Origin: Dimorphilus gyrociliatus
Lineage: Eukaryota; Annelida; Polychaeta; Dinophilidae
Assembly: GCA_904063045.1 (NCBI GenBank)
Contig: CAJFCJ010000124.1
Coordinates: forward strand, 1-21,638
Direction: 5' to 3'
Length of the DNA: 21,638 nt
This document shows positions 10,198 to 18,931 of this stretch, in pieces. The position numbers and the translations under genes are program-made. Position 1 is the stretch's first letter. Each line of letters starts with the position of its first letter. The notes under the pieces were generated by a model. The model saw nothing but the letters and a program-made list of their open reading frames with translations, did not search any database and had not been told where the DNA came from.

Positions 10198-10679
10198 TTT
10201 GTTTAAATGGTTTATTTAAAATAGAATACTTAAGCAAGTAACAACATGAAAATTCATTAGTAGAGTACATAGTTCCTAATAGCAGGTTCCCAAACACTGA
10301 GGGATAAAGATTTGCTCTAGTAAACGTTATTTCCAGATGATCTTCTCAGATAATTAGATTGAAATAGGATGATTAGGATAAAACAGAGGTTTGAGGTTTG
10401 CTTGGACAAATGTTATTGCATTTTCTTAGGTAAGTTTTAAGAAGTAAAGGTTTCATATAATAGCATAGTTTATGCATAAAAAGTATAACGAAACTTGTAC
10501 ATTATCGTAATTATTAAAAGCTGTCAATAGGCCTAATTCATAAACAATGACAAACTTTACCTTGTGTAAAACTAGAAAAATGGTGTTTTGCATCATTAAA
10601 ATACTACCAACAAGGTCTGTAACAATAGTTTTATAAAATTCTTAATTTTTTTCATCTACTTGATTGTATATTCTGTTTT
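10198..10679. other. No gene seen: 3' flank of the four-helix gene
   Basis: AT-rich; probably contains the 3' UTR of the minus-strand gene ending at 10680. No polyadenylation signal close to that stop codon, and no repeat, could be supported. Confidence 0.45.
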
Positions 10680-11634
10680 TTAAACGTTTTCTTCCTTTGG
10701 TAAATTTTCAGCCTCTCTCTTTAGTTCATTTGCCCCATTCATAGAAATTGTAATATTTCCATTTGCTCCTGTTATAGAACAAAAATCATACTAACAAAAA
10801 AAGAACAATGCAGCCTTACCATTATCTTGTGTGCCGTTATATAAGTTTTCTATTAATGTAACATGATTTGTTGAAATATTTTTTTTTCTGAAAAGAAAAA
10901 ACATTATTGTACAAATATTTTTGTTCCTAAAAACAAGCTAACTGGACAAATACGTAACATCCTATTACTAAAGATAATAAATGGGAACTGGATAGTTCAC
11001 TAACTGCAAAGCTAATGATTGGATGCTAGAGATAAAATAATAAAGTACTCACGAGATACAACAATTTTTTCCTGTTTTTAAACATTTCCAGAAAAATTTA
11101 AGTAAAGACCATAATAGAAAAATAATAGTAAAACATTGCACCATTACAGAAAATAGAAATAACATTGCTATTCCAAGTATAAATTCCAAGCCAATTTCAA
11201 ATATATAACAACTTGCCAGTGTAATATCCGCTTTTTGTATATATACCAAACATATTGGTATGAATATAAGATTTAAAAGTTTAATAAAAATTACTACACA
11301 TCTCAAATGTACTGGAAAAAAACATATATATAAAATCATTATAGAAAAACCATTTAAAATCCAAAAAACATAAAATAAGATACTGCAAAATTAAAAAGAA
11401 AAAATTTTTTAAATAGTTGCCATTGTTGAGAGTAACTTACCTTTTATGATTAATATCTGACAACGAAATAATTGAGAAGCTTGGATTGTCACCATTGAAT
11501 ATTGTCTTAACATTTGGAAAGAACAGTATAATGAGTGGCATAAATAGGCAAATTGATGAAAAGACATAAAGTAAGACTTTTAAAAGTCTTTTAAAAATGA
11601 AACTTTCACCGTTCGATATTGTGTCGATATTCAT
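10680..11634 (-). CDS. Four-helix membrane protein, unknown family, 226 aa
   Basis: Exons read 11634-11441, 11382-11053, 10887-10820 and 10768-10680 (introns 58, 165 and 51 bp, all GT-AG). The 681 nt stay in one frame to TAA, with phases matching at each join, which strongly supports a real gene. The protein has a short polar N-terminus, hydrophobic helices at about 18-40, 66-89, 93-113 and 132-158, a cysteine and lysine cluster (KCLKTGKNCC, about 164-173) where the last helix ends, and a hydrophilic tail of about 50 residues. Four helices with both ends probably cytoplasmic recall tetraspan proteins, but the tetraspanin CCG motif and claudin W-GLW-C-C motif are absent, so no family is assigned. 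The Cys cluster could be palmitoylated (inference). A TATA box lies 46 bp before the ATG. Confidence 0.75.
10925..11010 (+). repeat. Fragment homologous to 18,790-18,880, in intron 2 of the four-helix gene
   Basis: About 85 bp of plus-strand sequence (ACATCCTATTACTAAAGATAA... to ...GATTGGATGCTAGA) matches the ORF at 18721-18924, which reads ACATCCTGTTACTAAAGATAA there. The frame carries stops and indels here, so this is the more decayed copy. Confidence 0.6.
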
Positions 11635-11679
11635 CTTTTCCTTTATGCACTCAACTGCGAATTTTTAAGACAGACAATG

Positions 11680-11685
11680 TTTATA
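11680..11685 (-). promoter_or_regulatory. TATA box of the four-helix gene
   Basis: TATAAA on the minus strand lies 46 bp upstream of the ATG at 11634. GCAGTT about 30 bp downstream could serve as initiator. Confidence 0.45.
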
Positions 11686-11686
11686 T

Positions 11687-12154
11687 TACATTCTAAATTT
11701 CTAGATATCCATGGTTAATTTAAATTTGAATATGAAGGTATTACTTAAATGATATGTAAACATTTTTTATTGCCATTTTGAAGGAAAAGATTAACAAGAT
11801 CATGTATTTTTACTGCATGAGTACATATTCTCAAAAAGGCTAGGATTGGCCAATCAAGTCATTTTACTCATTTTTAATGTATTATGAATTCCTTAGGACA
11901 GATATATATTTATATATAGAAAGAAGAGAATATACAGTTTAACCCAAGTATAGTTTCACCTGCTCCCCTGTAAAAAATTCTTTGGTAACATGATAAATTT
12001 TTCTTTCAACATTCCATATCAATTGGCTGATTTCAGATGAGCAATAAAACAAAGTTCACTTCAAAATGAAATTTTTTACTATGCTGGCCTATAGAAGGGT
12101 TTTAGCCACTTTTTGTGTATAAAACGAAAGTAAAAACTTTGTGGAAAAAATGAG
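11687..12154. other. No gene seen
   Basis: AT-rich upstream region of the four-helix gene. No ORF, RNA gene or shared repeat was recognised. Confidence 0.5.
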
Positions 12155-12845
12155 TCATAGTTATTTACATTTTTAAAAAAAGTTGTCAATGGATGAGGAA
12201 CTACATGATACCAGAGTGCAATATTGCTGAGTTCTAAGTCAACAAACGTTGACCAAGGCCTCTTGGTGGATAGTTTTGGTATTATAATTAATATAGTTAT
12301 TCTACTCTTAATAACTTATTTTCATATTTTTTATCTGTAGCTCTGCATGCTATATAATGTAGCCTACTTGTAAACTAGTTCAATTTGGATCAGTAATTTT
12401 TTCAACTCTAATTAGAGCTATATATTGTTCTGGTCAGGTGAAAATAGAGATCATTGGCTTTGTATTGAATTGTAAATAAATGGGTGTTTTTTCTATGAAA
12501 TTGCAAATCATTGTAGTATAAAGCCATTATAAAAACATAACAATAGCTTTTCACCTAGTTATTGATTTATTTTTTGTATTTGTACATTTTTAATTCGATA
12601 TTTTTCAAGAGACCTTTTTGACAGTGCAGTTTATTTGCCATAGTGATTTTACATTCACTAAACATTAAGGATTTTCCTTTTATAGATTTTGGAAAGTAGT
12701 AAGTAGACACCACATAGGGCTTGAGTCACATAAATACTACTTGGGTACAATGTAATAATGAAATTTTTCTTCTACCCTCCATGGGTCATCTATATTTGTA
12801 CAGAGTATCTTTATCTATCTTTTCTTTTAAAAGGAACCATCATTT
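12155..12845 (+). repeat. 691-bp direct repeat, copy B
   Basis: Second copy of the unit at 7140-7830, same orientation, one mismatch (T at 12808). Flanks differ from copy A immediately outside both ends (left AATGAG versus AAAGCT; right CAAGAC versus GTCAAA), which fixes the ends sharply but shows no target-site duplication. Confidence 0.95.
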
Positions 12846-12869
12846 CAAGACTTTAACTAAATTATAAAA

Positions 12870-12950
12870 AATGTCGACACAGGATACAGGAATATCTGGG
12901 ATTGAACTTTCTCAGCCAAGTCTCAAACTGCTTACTAAATATTTCTTGAG
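12870..12950 (-). repeat. Possible tRNA-derived SINE relic
   Basis: On the minus strand AGTTCAATCCCAG resembles a pol III B box (GTTCRANNCC) and is preceded by TTGAGACTTGGCTGAG, which could be a decayed tRNA anticodon/variable region. No clear A box and no tail were seen, so this is weak. It abuts the end of the 691-bp repeat. Confidence 0.25.
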
Positions 12951-13299
12951 AAGGGTTTTGCTATGAATGTTTTCTATTGCAAAATTTAAAAAGTAGAACT
13001 ATTCTATTATATTGCAAAAGTTCTTTAAAAAAGCATATTTAGTACTTTTGAGTTATTTGTTTTGGATGGAAATTTGAAGCTACTAGAATTATATATTATA
13101 AATTTTAGTAGATTTTTCCTTTTGAAAAACACTGAATAAGAAGAATTAGAAATATTTGAATATGAATATATTAAATAAGTCTAAAATAGAGTGCCAACAA
13201 GAGAGACTGACTGTATTGTAACACCATTGAAGAACAAAGATATAATAGCCTGGGGTATAAATCTAACAAACTTTTTCATGTAAATCCAATGATGTGATT
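12951..13299. other. No gene seen
   Basis: AT-rich spacer before the MULE relic. No exon or motif could be supported. Confidence 0.5.
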
Positions 13300-13725
13300 T
13301 AAGTAATTTCAAACTGTTGTCACAAGCAAAATACTTTCCTTTGAATACTCTGATATGCTAGTCCTTGCTGTCTACAGATTTTCTTCTCACTTAGCAGTTT
13401 TTTATAAAGATATATCATATCTGCTTCTCTTTTCAGTTCATCCAAAGGGAAATACACAGCAGAGTTAAATTGAAAATTTTTGTTTAGCCTATAATGTCAG
13501 CCGACAAGATCACTATTGGTTCTGATAGCCTCACCATACAAAGACCACCCCTCTGGTTTAAAAAATTCACTTATCCATTGTGTCTCCTTGTACTCAAATA
13601 AAGACTTTGTTTCAAAGGAACATATCTCTTTAATAGAGTTGGTTTAACTAAATCAGAAGGCAGGAAGAGTGAAGAAACTTATTAATTTTCTGCTTTAAAT
13701 TGTAATAGTAAGAATTTTTATAATT
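13300..13725 (-). pseudogene. Dead MULE transposase fragment (C-terminal catalytic region)
   Basis: Minus-strand frames correspond to residues about 430-560 of the transposase at 1-1836. WISEFFKPEGWSLYGEAIRT aligns with the region before its catalytic glutamate; NSDLVG*HYRLN replaces NNDCEGWHQRMN, with the conserved Trp turned into a stop and the catalytic Glu into Val. DELKREADMIYLYKKLLSEK matches DELKKEAEFIAVYDKSLSEK. A frameshift separates the LMALPFLPP-like part (about 13630-13660). The divergence shows an old insertion, and it cannot encode a transposase. Confidence 0.85.
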
Positions 13726-13929
13726 GGTAATTTAACATAGATAAGTTATGTTCATCTTGCATTCTATCAAATATCTTACTAATATTAATGTCAAAAAAAA
13801 TTTTACTTTTTTTAAAACAGTATAGTTGCCCTTCAATTAGATGATCCGTACTGTATATTTTTGTCTGTTTTCTTTCAGCTTTTGAATAGTTGTGCTTCAT
13901 TTATACACAATTGTAGAAATTTCTATTCT

Positions 13930-14170
13930 ATTGAACATGAAAGATTATTATCTCACATTATAAAACATTTAACAGTTTAAATTAAGGCCTCATGACCAAA
14001 ATGTGTTTCGTCATAACATTGTGTGAATTGTATTAAATTTGAATGTAACTATCTGGTGGTTATGAATAAAGTAATGTTTTTGTTCTTTTGTCATTTCCAT
14101 AGTGGCGCCATCTGTTATAGCCAAATAATCTATTTCCTACAAAATAAGCATTTGAAAAAAAGGGTTTTTA
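13930..14170. repeat. Dispersed repeat block, copy 2
   Basis: Diverged copy of about 3030-3265: shares the AACATGAAAGA start, the CATG..CCA.CATGTG segment and the TGGCGCCATCTGTTATAG segment (TGGCTCCATCTATTATGC in copy 1). Next to the dead transposase fragment it suggests an internally deleted MULE-type element. Confidence 0.5.
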
Positions 14171-14508
14171 CTTCTTTTTCTCATCCATATCATCTAGTTT
14201 CCCTTAGATATGAACATTACTTATTAAGAAATGAAACAGATCAATTCTTTTAATTCACTCTATCAAAGTCAATCATAAGTGCTGTTCAATACATTTAAAT
14301 AAATTTATAACTATAATCAATTACATGAATATAGATAAAGATTAGTCCATGTTTAACAAAAATAGTATTATAGAAAACTAAGCATTAGGTTTCCAATAAG
14401 ATTTTGGAGAATTTCTTGGGTTAGGAAAATTTCAAATCTATTTCCTCCAAACTGTTTGGCCTAAACTTTGAGGTTTAAAATGAACAAAATAACAGATATA
14501 CATCAATT
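14171..14508. other. No gene seen
   Basis: AT-rich spacer between the MULE relic and the first MITE copy. A 76-codon plus-strand ORF starting at 14023 has no protein-like features and overlaps the repeat block. Confidence 0.45.
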
Positions 14509-14716
14509 GTGTTGGTTAGGGTTATCCCATAAAATTCATGATTTAGCCCTAACCATAACCTAGCCCTTGTCTCTCCTTAACCTTTTTGTTTGCTCCTAAC
14601 CCTTAGATGGAACCCCCCTAACTATAAATCAAAAGCTACTTTACCCCTCCTAACCATTTTTCAATCCCAAATGTTGCTTTCAAAAATCTCATTTGGGGAC
14701 GTTTTCTGTCGGTCCC
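14509..14716 (+). mobile_element. MITE, about 208 bp, copy 1
   Basis: Aligns with the two complete copies (16743-16949 and 18932-19138): shared CCATAAA near the start, CCCTAACC stretches, CCTAACCCTTAGATGG, CCTCCTAACCATTT, and the right end GGACGTTTTCTGTCGGTCCC. The left end is degenerate (GTGTTGGTTAGGG) and the flanks show no target-site duplication, so this copy is older or has lost its left terminus. Confidence 0.75.
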
Positions 14717-15192
14717 AATCTTTATATATCAAATACTCTCATTAAGGTTAACTCTTTTAGTACTTAGTTAAATTGCAATAATGCTAAAAAATTTTGATGG
14801 AATTCCGCAGGGTTTAGATATTAAAATTTTATGGTTTTGATATAAAAAGATTTACCCATATTGTTTGCCAATACTACCTGCGACAAGTTGAAAACATCAG
14901 TGTGATTAATAAAAAAAAATAATATGTAAAAAAATAGAGTTTCTAGATAATAACAAAAACATGACTTTGCCAATGTAATTAATGTTACACCTGTACTCTT
15001 TTCAGTTCTCATTAATATACTCTAATCTAAAAATATATATCAATTACCTTATCATTTACACAGAGATCAATGTGTTAGATTAAATAGTTGCTATACAATC
15101 TTCATACAGAAATGGAATAGGTAGAGTTAAATGAATGATTATTCATTTTTAATTTATCAACTCATTTATCTATTATTAGCTTTCAAACATTT
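14717..15192. other. No gene seen: upstream of the secreted-peptide gene
   Basis: AT-rich. It presumably holds the upstream control region of the peptide gene, but no specific site beyond the TATA box was recognised. A 63-codon minus-strand ORF (14821-15012) shows no protein-like features. Confidence 0.45.
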
Positions 15193-15201
15193 TATATAAA
15201 T
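15193..15201 (+). promoter_or_regulatory. TATA box of the secreted-peptide gene
   Basis: TATATAAAT lies 39-47 bp before the ATG, which predicts a transcription start about 15-20 nt before the start codon and a very short 5' UTR. Confidence 0.6.
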
Positions 15202-15239
15202 ATCCAAATTTTGTGGTAGTCCAACATCAACTTTGAAAA

Positions 15240-15610
15240 ATGAAGTTTTTTGTGTTTTCTCTACTTGTACTATTTATAGCCTACCAAGTTCATGCCAATA
15301 CGGCATTTGCTGATTTAGATGAGAGTGAAAAAGGCTTGGCTAATGATGAAAATGTGCTCCAAGATGTTGATGAAAGAGCTATTGACGAAAGGGCTGAAGA
15401 AGCTCTAATGAAAGTATGTTCTACACTATGATTATTTTTTATTAAATGTTTAATGTAATGCTGATTTTTTATTGTTTTCAGAGAGGACGTCTCATTGGAA
15501 ATTACTATTTTAAATGTGGTGCATGCGCTCTAGCTCCAAGATCCAAGAAATGTCAAAGAATCATCAGATTATGCATGTTGAAATTTGGAATTGCAATTTC
15601 AAAATGGTAA
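15240..15610 (+). CDS. Small secreted cationic peptide precursor with four cysteines, 100 aa
   Basis: Exons 15240-15413 and 15482-15610, with a 68-bp intron (GTATGT...TTTTCAG) at phase 0. Exon 1 encodes a clear signal peptide (MKFFVFSLLVLFIAYQVHA, 1-19) and an acidic propeptide (20-59) with two D-E-R steps. The junction K58-R59 is a dibasic processing site lying exactly at the intron, so exon 2 encodes R59 and then the predicted mature peptide, residues 60-100. The mature part has no acidic residue, nine Lys/Arg, and C70, C73, C82 and C89 (C-x2-C-x8-C-x6-C), allowing two disulphides. An acidic pro-region before a basic Cys-stabilised peptide is the layout of antimicrobial and venom-type peptides; the pattern matches no family I recognise, so host-defence, venom or signalling roles are all open. 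TATA box and AATAAA frame the gene. Confidence 0.85.
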
Positions 15611-15687
15611 AGAAAAAATTAAAAACATTTCTTGAGATTTTGGTATTTCAAAAAAATAATCAAATTGAAAAATAAGATTTTCTTTTG

Positions 15688-15693
15688 AATAAA
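15688..15693 (+). terminator. Polyadenylation signal of the secreted-peptide gene
   Basis: AATAAA, 78 bp downstream of the stop codon on the coding strand. Confidence 0.6.
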
Positions 15694-15854
15694 TATTCTA
15701 ATTTCATTAAATCTTTGTGGACTTTTTTTTATTTTGTAAAGTAAATTTAGATATTATATTTTAAATCAAGATTGGTCTTTATTCTTATTCTTACCACAAA
15801 ATAATCAACAGATCCAGTTTTCCAATGAGTTTAACATTTCATAATTTGAAAATA

Positions 15855-16093
15855 TCAACAAAGTATTGTTGAAATGTACTTCTTACCTGAATATTTAGAC
15901 ATTTCTTTTACAAGTTTCAATCCTTTTTTCCATGATCTGTAAAAAATGATAATTTTTAAGCAAAGACAAGATTAAACATTGAATTTGGAAACCAGATAGT
16001 GGGTCTGTGTTTGCTTTTAGCCAGCAGGGCCAATAATGACGTTGAAGGGTGGCATAAGAGAATATATGAAAAGACAATTGCAAAAATGGTCAT
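15855..16093 (-). other. Possible small secreted-peptide gene or relic, convergent with the 15.2-kb gene
   Basis: The ATG at 16093 opens a frame with a signal-peptide-like start (MTIFAIVFSYILLCHPSTS...). Downstream, a 54-bp stretch is framed by TTTTTTACAG and GTAAGAAG and reads SWKKGLKLVKEMSKYSG; reading on through the donor gives GKK and a stop soon after. An AATAAA lies near 15780 on the same strand. No donor joins the two pieces in frame with a normal intron length (the best 56-bp choice creates a stop), so this is either decayed or a chance arrangement. Confidence 0.2.
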
Positions 16094-16742
16094 TTTGTAT
16101 GCTCATAGACACTTTAAAACAGTAATTGATTCTTATTCCAGTTGTTGAGAAACTGTTATGAGAAAAAAAACTGATGAACTATCAGAAAAATAGTGTGATC
16201 CAGATGCAGAACAAAAAATTTACAGTTAGAGATGAGTATAATTTGGGAACGATTACCTGTGCTGTTCTTATGCATAAGATTGCATTAGTTTATATAGAAT
16301 AATTAATAATGTCTTTTTTATGTTTTGTTGTTTTTTACTTATAGTAAACTTACATCCTTCTTTATTGAAGATTTCTTTTAGATTAAAAAAATGGAGGAAC
16401 ATACTGTTATCTAATATTTAAGTACTTCATATTTTATTCAATGTGTATCAACAGCCATTATTAATAAATTTGATATAAGTATATTTAATTTTTGATTAAA
16501 AATCATGAAACAAATGCAATAAAAATTAAAGACAGAACAAAAGACATTAAAATTAAGGATTCACATTAAAGTTAAATGATTTATACGTCTTTTTGTGGAT
16601 TTACTGTTACAGCTGGAGTTCTTTGACTTATCAGCAATATTTACCAATTTTCCATATAAATAATTGGGTGAAAAGGAATAAAAAAGTGAAAATTTTCTCA
16701 ATAGGAATACTTTACTTTCTTTAAGTTTCCACCATATATACA
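16094..16742. other. No supportable gene
   Basis: AT-rich. A 67-codon minus-strand ORF (16561-16764) runs into the MITE, and part of its reading frame is MITE sequence; no family is recognised. Confidence 0.45.
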
Positions 16743-16949
16743 GGATGTGGTAGAAAACGGCCATAAATCTATGGTTTTACCCTAACCCTAACCCAGCCCT
16801 TGTTTTTGCCTAACCTTTTTGAATACCCCTAACCCTTAGATGGGACCCTCCTAAGAACATATCAACAGTTATCTTATTCCTCCTAACCATTTCCCAGGCT
16901 GAAATCTAACTTTCAAATATTTCATTTATGGCCGTTTTCGACCGGTCCC
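16743..16949 (+). mobile_element. MITE, 207 bp, copy 2, with 9-bp target-site duplication
   Basis: Complete element flanked by ATATATACA at 16734-16742 and 16950-16958. Imperfect terminal inverted repeats of about 25 bp (20 of 25 matching; shared core GAAAACGGCCATAAA). The interior holds CCCTAACCCTAACCC and other C-rich CCTAACC tracts, unlike the AT-rich surroundings. No coding capacity. A 9-bp duplication is characteristic of Mutator-like transposition (family knowledge), so it may be moved by a MULE transposase; the link to the transposase at 1-1836 is inference, since that element's termini were not seen. Confidence 0.9.
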
Positions 16950-16958
16950 ATATATACA

Positions 16959-17374
16959 GTATATGAATGTAATAATCAACAAAAAAGTAAAGAGTTTTAA
17001 GAAAGCATCAAACAGCTTTTTTTTAATTACTACATGGAAGAAAAAATGTAGAATTAAAAAAAAGGAAAATCCTTTATTAATATATAAGTTTTGCTCCAAA
17101 GCTTCTTCTTTTAAAGATGAAAAAGTGATCTGATATCATTATTACAAATACTTCTTAGTTCTCTCCTAGCCTTTATACTTGTTATTAAATGTACTTCGTT
17201 GTATTGTAGTTGTTGGTATTTTTGGCTCTTTACAACAGTTATCGTCATTTCCCAATTTGTCAAAGTACTCTCACAAATAGAACCTCAACTTCCTGCACAA
17301 ATTACAACCTTTCAGAAAGAATTCGGTTTAAAAAAATAAAAAAAAAGCACTGTATTAAAAAAAGTCCAGAGTTT
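16959..17374. other. No gene seen
   Basis: AT-rich spacer with several A and T runs; nothing else supportable. Confidence 0.5.
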
Positions 17375-17565
17375 TGACAATAGAATATGTATTGAGTAAA
17401 TGAGTTCCAATCTAATAGTACAGTTTAGTCTACATTTAGAGATTATACAAACTTTGGAAATTAATTTCCTTTCTAATTCTAATTCCTATAAAATAGAAGT
17501 TATTCTAAAGTTCCTTTATATTTAAGTCTAAATATCAACATTTCATCATTTCTAAGTGTCCATTA
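17375..17565. repeat. Dispersed repeat block, copy 3
   Basis: Diverged, internally shortened copy of 2850-3340: shares AATATGTATTGAGTAAATG, CAATCTAAYAGTA, AAAATAGAAGT and TCTAAAGTTCCTT in the same order and orientation. Confidence 0.6.
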
Positions 17566-18270
17566 AACTCTTCCTGCTTTCATTGTTATGATTTATATGA
17601 CTTAAGAAAAATGTATTTCCTCTTTGTTAGATTGTGGCAGGACAATGAATTTTTTATTTCAGACAGAGCATCTCAAATTTAATTTGCTAACTCTTATAGT
17701 TAAAAAAAATAAAGTTTCTCACTTTAGATATATATTTTTTCTACTTTTTTAAACAATTAAAACGGTCACTTTTGCAAAAAAGGGACAAGTTTTCCCAAAA
17801 AGAGAACGACTTTTCACAGGGACGAGTTTTTCTGTTCCCATGAAATTATTATTATGAGTGTTTTCAACTGCCCCGTTATTTATTATGCAGCTAACTTGAA
17901 AAATATACTAAAACACTTTAAAATGTTAACTTTTTCCTGACTGTTGGTCAGCTATCTCTGCTAAGGAATTTATTGAGTTTTTAAAATGACTACTTTTATA
18001 TCCATTTTTTGCATTGTCAATTGATCGAAAAAAGTACAAAGTTGCAAAAGACAAAAAAAAAGACCTCAGTGACTTTTCAAATAAATTGTTAATTCTTATT
18101 AGAATTAATTGAATGTAAGAAAAAAAGAAAGCTCTAAACTATAGAAATATTTATATAGGCTTATAATATTTATCTTTATAATATTTATCTTTTTATCTAT
18201 ACTTGATACTAACAATATTGATAGGTTTTCAAAATTATTGCTTATCAGCTCTAAAAGATATATTACAAAG
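17566..18270. other. No gene seen; possible MITE end at 17854-17874
   Basis: AT-rich. GAGTGTTTTCAACTGCCCC at about 17856-17874 closely resembles the inverted MITE terminus (GGCGTTTTCAACAGCCCC at the left end of the 18.9-kb copy, reversed), suggesting a severely truncated copy. The minus-strand ORF 18105-18374 reads through the MITE fragment and is not a gene. Confidence 0.35.
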
Positions 18271-18361
18271 GGGGCCGACAGAAAACGTCCCCAAATGAGA
18301 TTTTTGAAAGCAACATTTGGGATTGAAAAATGGTTAGGAGGGGTAAAGTAGCTTTTGATTT
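18271..18361 (-). mobile_element. MITE fragment, copy 3 (inverted, truncated to 91 bp)
   Basis: Reverse complement of the right part of the 14.5-kb copy, nearly identical from the terminal GGGGCCGACAGAAAACGTCC to GTAGCTTTTGATTT, then stops abruptly. Its high similarity to copy 1 (rather than copies 2 or 4) indicates a shared subfamily. Confidence 0.85.
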
Positions 18362-18720
18362 CTATACAGGTCAATTGTATGAGATCTACACTTTTTTCCC
18401 ATAAATGGAAGGGATTGAAAAAAATCCTAAATAGTTTGATTTTTGTGTTACACTTTGTTAATGAATGTTCAAATGATAGTTATATTATAAATAAATCAAA
18501 GAAAATCTTTTACAACATTAAGAATGGTGACTCAGCTCCTTCTAAGCCTTGTATTGAGGCATACTCCACAATCATTGATTGTTATAGTTACAAGTCAATT
18601 GAACAATTTGTTATATTTTAACAGTTTTAAACTATGTTACTAAACACAAAATTATTGCAATCTGAGTTAAAACCTGCAAATGAAAACACAACAACTTTGA
18701 CTAAATTATATTTCAGTTAA
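18362..18720 (+). other. Unassigned 88-codon ORF region (18355-18621), no clear gene
   Basis: The plus-strand ORF starts inside the MITE fragment, so its start is not meaningful. The later part (NGDSAPSKPCIEAYSTIIDC, about 18513-18572) has a protein-like composition and lies just upstream, on the same strand, of the coding-like ORF at 18721. They may be remains of one gene; no family is recognised and no splice join was found. Confidence 0.25.
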
Positions 18721-18924
18721 TCATCTCAAAAGTTCAACTTTCATTATGAGTTGAGGTTTGGCCCAGGTATAATTCAATTAGCACCTAAATGTTGGATTTT
18801 GTCACATCCTGTTACTAAAGATAAGCATGAACTAGACATTTCACCAACTGAAAGTTATGATTGGATGTTAGAAACCAACTTCAGGTTTTATAAATATATT
18901 TTGAAAGTAAAACAAAATGTGTAA
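18721..18924 (+). pseudogene. Unassigned coding-like fragment (67 codons), terminal exon type
   Basis: The frame opens after a TAA and ends at TAA 18922-18924. It reads FNFHYELRFGPGIIQLAPKC, then WILSHPVTKDKHELDISPTE, then YDWMLETNF and a lysine-rich tail. A diverged copy lies at 10925-11010, so this is part of a repeated gene or element. The TTTCAG at 18711-18716 looks like an acceptor but is out of frame. The stop codon overlaps the target-site duplication of the adjacent MITE. Family not recognised. Confidence 0.4.
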
Positions 18925-18931
18925 TTTTTCC

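Noticed and set aside
7140-12845. LTR retrotransposon with 691-bp LTRs
   Set aside because: Direct repeats fit the spacing, but the interior has no gag, protease, RT or integrase, the ends are not TG...CA, and no target-site duplication flanks the pair.
13718-13900. 60-codon minus-strand ORF next to the MULE relic
   Set aside because: It does not correspond to any part of the intact transposase and has no recognisable motif.
16776-16796. Telomere or subtelomeric tract
   Set aside because: Only two to three hexamers, inside a defined MITE with TSDs and unique sequence on both sides.
18105-18374. 89-codon minus-strand ORF
   Set aside because: Starts within MITE sequence and is K/I/N/S-rich low-complexity translation with no motif.
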